This document shows positions 59,728 through 64,000 of a DNA stretch of 64,000 nt, piece by piece; the first letter of the stretch is position 1; every line of letters begins with the position of its first letter. Both the position numbers and the translations under genes were made by a program. Origin of the DNA: Polyodon spathula. Taxonomy: Eukaryota > Chordata > Actinopteri > Acipenseriformes > Polyodontidae. The notes below the pieces were generated by a model. The model was not told the origin of the DNA. It was given only the letters and a program-made list of their open reading frames with translations, and ran no database searches. The stretch is from positions 2,947,083-3,011,082 of the forward strand of contig NC_054572.1 of assembly GCF_017654505.1 (NCBI RefSeq). The letters run 5' to 3'.

Positions 59728-60495
59728 ACTAGCAGCTCTGATTGCACAACTAGCAGCTCTGCTTGCACAACTAGCAGCTCTGACTGCACAGCGAGCAGCT
59801 CTGATTGCACAACTAGCAGCTCTGCTTGCACAACTAGCAGCTCTGATTGCACAACTAGCAGCTCTGACTGCACAGCGAGCAGCTCTGATTGCACAACTAG
59901 CAGCTCTGCTTGCACAACTAGCAGCTCTGATTGCACAACTAGCAGCTCTGACTGCACAGCGAGCAGCTCTGATTGCACAACTAGCAGCTCTGCTTGCACA
60001 ACTAGCAGCTCTGACTGCACAGCGAGCAGCTCTGATTGCACAACTAGCAGCTCTGCTTGCACAACTAGCAGCTCTGATTGCACAACTAGCAGCTCTGACT
60101 GCACAGCGAGCAGCTCTGATTGCACAACTAGCAGCTCTGATTGCACAACTAGCAGCTGCTTGCACAACTAGCAGCTCTGACTGCACAGCGAGCAGCTCTG
60201 ATTGCACAACCAGCAGCTCTGCTTGCACAACTAGCAGCTCTGATTGCACAACTAGCAGCTCTGACTGCACAGCGAGCAGCTCTGATTGCACAACTAGCAG
60301 CTCTGATTAAACAACTAGCAGCTCTGATTGCACAGCTAGCAGCTCTGACTGCACACCTAGCAGCTCTGCTTGCACAACCAGCAGCTCTGACTGCACACCT
60401 AGCAGCTCTGATTAAACAACCAGCAGCTCTCACTGCACAACCAGCAGCTTTCACTGCACAACCAGCAGCTCTCACTGCAAAACTAGCAGCTCTGA
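59728..60495. repeat. 21-bp minisatellite with higher-order structure, about 36 units
   Basis: The basic unit is AGCAGCTCTGATTGCACAAC T. Three main variants (A attg..., C cttg..., B actgcacagcg) follow one another as A-C-A-B (84 bp) several times, sometimes A-C-B (63 bp). Edges at the right decay into other variants. Open frames of 100-198 codons on the minus strand are artefacts. Confidence 0.96.
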
Positions 60496-60517
60496 TTGTG
60501 ACAGTTCCTCACTGGTT

Positions 60518-60720
60518 ATTTATTTATTTATTAATTATTTATTTATTTATTTATATAACAAACCACAACACACTGGCACAGCATGTCACCCTGGGATCCT
60601 TCAAGAAGCTGCTTGATGAGATTCTGGGATCAATAAGCTACTAACAACCAAATGAGCAAGATGGGCCGAATGACCTCCTATCGTTTGTAAACTTTCTTAT
60701 ATTTTTATGTTCTTAACTGC
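60518..60720 (+). mobile_element. (TTTA)n tract plus LINE 3'-end-like dispersed repeat
   Basis: A TTTA repeat (60518-60556) is followed by TCAAGAAGCTGCTTGATGAG, ATTCTGGGATCAATAAGCTA, then AGATGGGCCGAATGACCTCC and TCGTTTGTAAACTTTCTTAT. The latter is a widely dispersed non-LTR 3' terminus in non-teleost fishes and amphibians as I recall (CR1/L3-like). No coding part. Confidence 0.55.
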
Positions 60721-63700
60721 TATAGTCAGACCATTTAAATAACAGATTTCAATAACAGTATAAACATAATACAAGAGCAGTAACTTGAAAGTTGCATTAC
60801 AACCCACTAAGATAACAAAGCCATTTTATAAAAGTATGTGTCGCTTTTGTTGACCATAGGAATAACCAGCAGCCCCACATCCTATCATCCCAGAGTGCTG
60901 TCTGATACAGGGTCAGTAACTCCTGCAAATAACTAGGTGTTAATCCATAACAGCAAAATCTTAAAATCAATTCTATGGCCAGTGTAAAGAGGCCATAACA
61001 GGGGTAATATGTTCACTTTTCCTGGTTTTAGTCAGAATTCTAGCTGCGGTATTCTGCAAGCAGGATACCACACTTTTTGTGAACTAATATTCATAAAATA
61101 ATTGTAAAATATATATTTTGATATATATTTAGAGGCTGAGCTTTCTCGGTTTTATAGATCAGAAATAACATGTAATTAATACCAACCCTCAACTGGATTT
61201 ATCTTCCTAAAACACTTCATCCTCCAGTAGAAAACCCATCACTGCATGCAGTACTAAACTGATAAAAAAAAAGTGAAACAGAAAATGTAAACTAATTACA
61301 AAAGACTGAACTAGCTATACAATGATACTGCAATGTAAATGCGCATTCTGTAGCCAAAACTTCACCTAGACTTTCCAGGATTTGTAAAACAATGCTGCAT
61401 GCTACAAATGGGTTAAAACCACAATTAACTGGTACGAGGTTAGAAGGGACCCAACATAAAGCTTTCCTTTTTCTGTTTCTTTTGAGTGAGAAGTAAACAG
61501 AGCCAGATTCTGACCATTTCCTTTGCCTCACAGATTCTATAAACACAGGAACTGCGAGGTTATGGGCCTTCTGATAAATCTGTCTTTGTTGCTTCACACT
61601 CAGACTAGATAGGGCTTCCTCCTTTTCAGAAAAAAAGGGATTTCATAGGAACCCACTCTAGCAAACAACCCCCCCCCCCCCGAGCAAGGCATTCATTACG
61701 TAGGATTAATAGCACTAAGGCAAAGTATGTTAGAGCACGTGCCCTAAGCCTACCACATTATTGTGGCAATAGCAACGATCTGAAGTAAAGAGCTTTGACA
61801 GTCTACCTAGCACATCCGATGGTTAAAATGTACAAGGCAAGAAGAGATGGACCGTTTACCCTGCCTGGATTGTTTTATACAGCGGGTCAATCAGCAGAAA
61901 CACATTCTGCCTTCCTTATGCTGGCCAGAGACCTTCTTTCTCATTGATCCTGCAGAGCTGCTCTCAGAATACAAACAGACAGGACCGCAAGTCTGCATTA
62001 GTTCCTGATTAACCTTATAATCTCCAGTGAATTCAACATTAATCACAGGAATCTGGCAATTGAGCACCATTTGGCAGCGAGTTGAGGAGGTGAGGCTGTT
62101 TGTAAAATGCCTGTTACTCAATCTGCCAGACTCCAGCTCTGCAGCAGGCTTAAGGAACTGAGCAGAGGTCGACAGTAGCCGCTTCCTTCAATCCACTCTC
62201 CACCAGATTACACAGTGCATCAATCAAGCGCCGCATCGGCCTCTGACAAACTGACCAGTGCCTAATAAATCAGGAAGTCACTGCCTCTTCAAAGTGATGT
62301 AGATAATGCAGTGCTCTCCTTCTTCATACTGCTGAACCAGTTATACTGCTGCATGGTCAGCATAGCAAGGATACTGTCGTGTACTGAGTGAAATACTGTG
62401 CTTAATCATACAGCGCAGCTGCTATTGGACAACCTATTTCTACTGTATTTAGGTGCTGCTGGCTGACGCATGTTGATAATCCAGACTGGTCTGGAACTGC
62501 CGCCCACAAACTTCAGCAATGACACTGACGTCACTTTCACCAGGACTCTGCCTTGCTAACTGTACATTGAGCATATTGCAAAGTGCTTTGGGGTTCATTG
62601 CTAAAATGTGACTGCAAGGAAGTAAACGCGCCGTCCTTTCAGCGCTCGGCAGCAAACACAGGAGGCCAGAACCAGCAAACTTTTGTTCATGGCTGTTATT
62701 TAAGTGCCAGTCGCAGAGAATCCACTGGTGAGAACTGTCTGTGGAAACATTAAGGTTAGCTTCTACGGGAGAATGAGAACGGCATGCTGCTGTGATGCCT
62801 GTACTCTCCCCCCTCCCTCTGCAAGCTGCTTCCAATTAGTACCAGCAACAGCCTGCTTGTGAGGGAATCATTTCTAACTGACAGCACTTCTGGGCATCGA
62901 CTAGCAGTGAGGAGAGGCACTGGAAATGCAAAACTGAGCCCTGGCGCGGTGGGTATAGCGGTGCTATAGATTAGAGCCCATGCTTTGTTGTGGAGAGCAG
63001 AGAGCTGCCTTTGTTGTGTTTCAGTGGAGAGCTGTCAGGCCTTGCAGAGCCCTAGAGGGGAACTTGACTGGCAGGACTATGGACAGCTCAGAATAAAGAG
63101 GAGAGGGCACTGGGTTCAGTCTGCAGCAGAAATACCAGACAGAGTGTCCACATGCAGGATGACAGGCGAACACTTTCACATTTAAACAGTCACCGCAGTC
63201 TCTTAGGAAGCTTCATGGTGTTGTTATTAAAACAAAAATTAAAAAAAAAAAAGAATCACAATTTTAAGCTGCCTGAAACCAACCCGTGCCCCCCCTCATT
63301 ACTGTGCAATCTCCATAGTTCTGCCACTCAGCCTTTTTCTTTACTCAACATCAGTTGAAACACTTATGAGATGGTTCTAGTCATTCGACTCAATTGTAAT
63401 TCTTGTTTTTTTCTGAACATTTCCCTGATATTCATTAATCATTTTCTGTAATTCTGTATCATGTTTTATCCCATCATTCCCATATCCCATCCCATCATTC
63501 TGACCAGCTCTTGCCCCTTAGCTGGATTAAGCAAGTGGGAACAAAGGCAATTCAATTTAACCCCCCAAACACTGATGTGCGTGACAACAGAGATCGCATG
63601 AGGCAAGGTGTACACATGCCTTCCTCCCTGCGTCTTCATATTCTTCAATCAATTATCAAAAGCATTCTTGTGCACTTTCATTGAAACACCCTAGGGCACA

Positions 63701-64000
63701 AAGAAAACCAGTTCAATTCATAAACCCTGTAAATGCTTGTCGTTATTCAGATTCATGTGCACAGGTCTGCTACAGGTACTGTATCACAGTTACTAGGGTT
63801 TTTTTTATGAATCACAAAAAGACAGATATGAAGTAATGAATGTGCCAATTAGTGCAACCATTTCTCAGAAACTAAACTCCAGATTGGGTTAAAGGATTTG
63901 TTCCTTATTCGTGTTATGATAATAAAATCGTCTCCTGGGAAACTGAAAAGGGACGGGGACCCCAGGGAAAAGGAGGTGACATGCTCCCTTTCAGTCTAGT
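60721..64000. other. Intron 1 or 5' flank of KIF21B, no exon found
   Basis: Poly(C) at about 61668-61681 and poly(A) at 63240-63252. I looked for the short first KIF21B exon (encoding M...VKVAVR before a donor) and did not find it. No CpG-rich promoter stands out. Confidence 0.4.

Noticed and set aside
59664..60475. Open frames of 108-198 codons on the minus strand
   Set aside because: 21-bp repeat translations with no domain; all three minus frames are partly open.

Overview
The window is vertebrate nuclear DNA: long introns with GT-AG borders, many microsatellites and minisatellites, L2-like LINE pieces, Tc1/mariner remnants and a tRNA-derived SINE. Protein similarity and repeat types indicate a ray-finned fish. 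The SINE body resembles repeats I associate with sturgeons and paddlefishes, but that lineage call is a guess from memory.

The main gene is KIF21B, a kinesin-4 family motor, on the minus strand from about 53.4 kb down to 24.3 kb. I placed 33 internal coding exons (numbered 2-34) and two alternative last exons. All join in frame with no stop or frameshift, giving about 1,643 residues if the missing exon 1 adds 14. The order is motor head, coiled coils with an acidic insert, Ser/Pro-rich linker, and WD40 propeller. Exon 1 and the promoter were not found and probably lie beyond 64,000. One motor-domain intron appears to use a GC donor. Two mutually exclusive last exons (26.1 kb and 24.3 kb) both follow (CT)n microsatellites that form their polypyrimidine tracts.

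At the left, also on the minus strand, is the first coding exon of a copine most like CPNE5 (9.56-9.66 kb); the rest of that gene would lie to the left. The order KIF21B then CPNE5, head to tail, mirrors human KIF21A-CPNE8 on 12q12, which suggests an ancient duplicated block. Between them, on the plus strand, is a 98-codon hydrophobic ORF behind a good splice acceptor (16.4 kb) whose family I do not recognise.

Layout: 1-9.5 kb is copine intron 1 with a fold-back element, SINEs, LINE and Tc1 pieces and microsatellites; 9.6-16 kb is copine 5' flank and LINE remnants; 16.4-18.7 kb is the small gene and flank; 18.7-24.3 kb is probable KIF21B 3' UTR or intergenic DNA with a 34-bp array; 24.3-53.4 kb is KIF21B, whose introns hold large minisatellites (29, 36, 36, 44 and 94 bp units); 53.4-64 kb is KIF21B intron 1 with 53-bp and 21-bp arrays. 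Most long open frames are minisatellites open in several frames, not genes.
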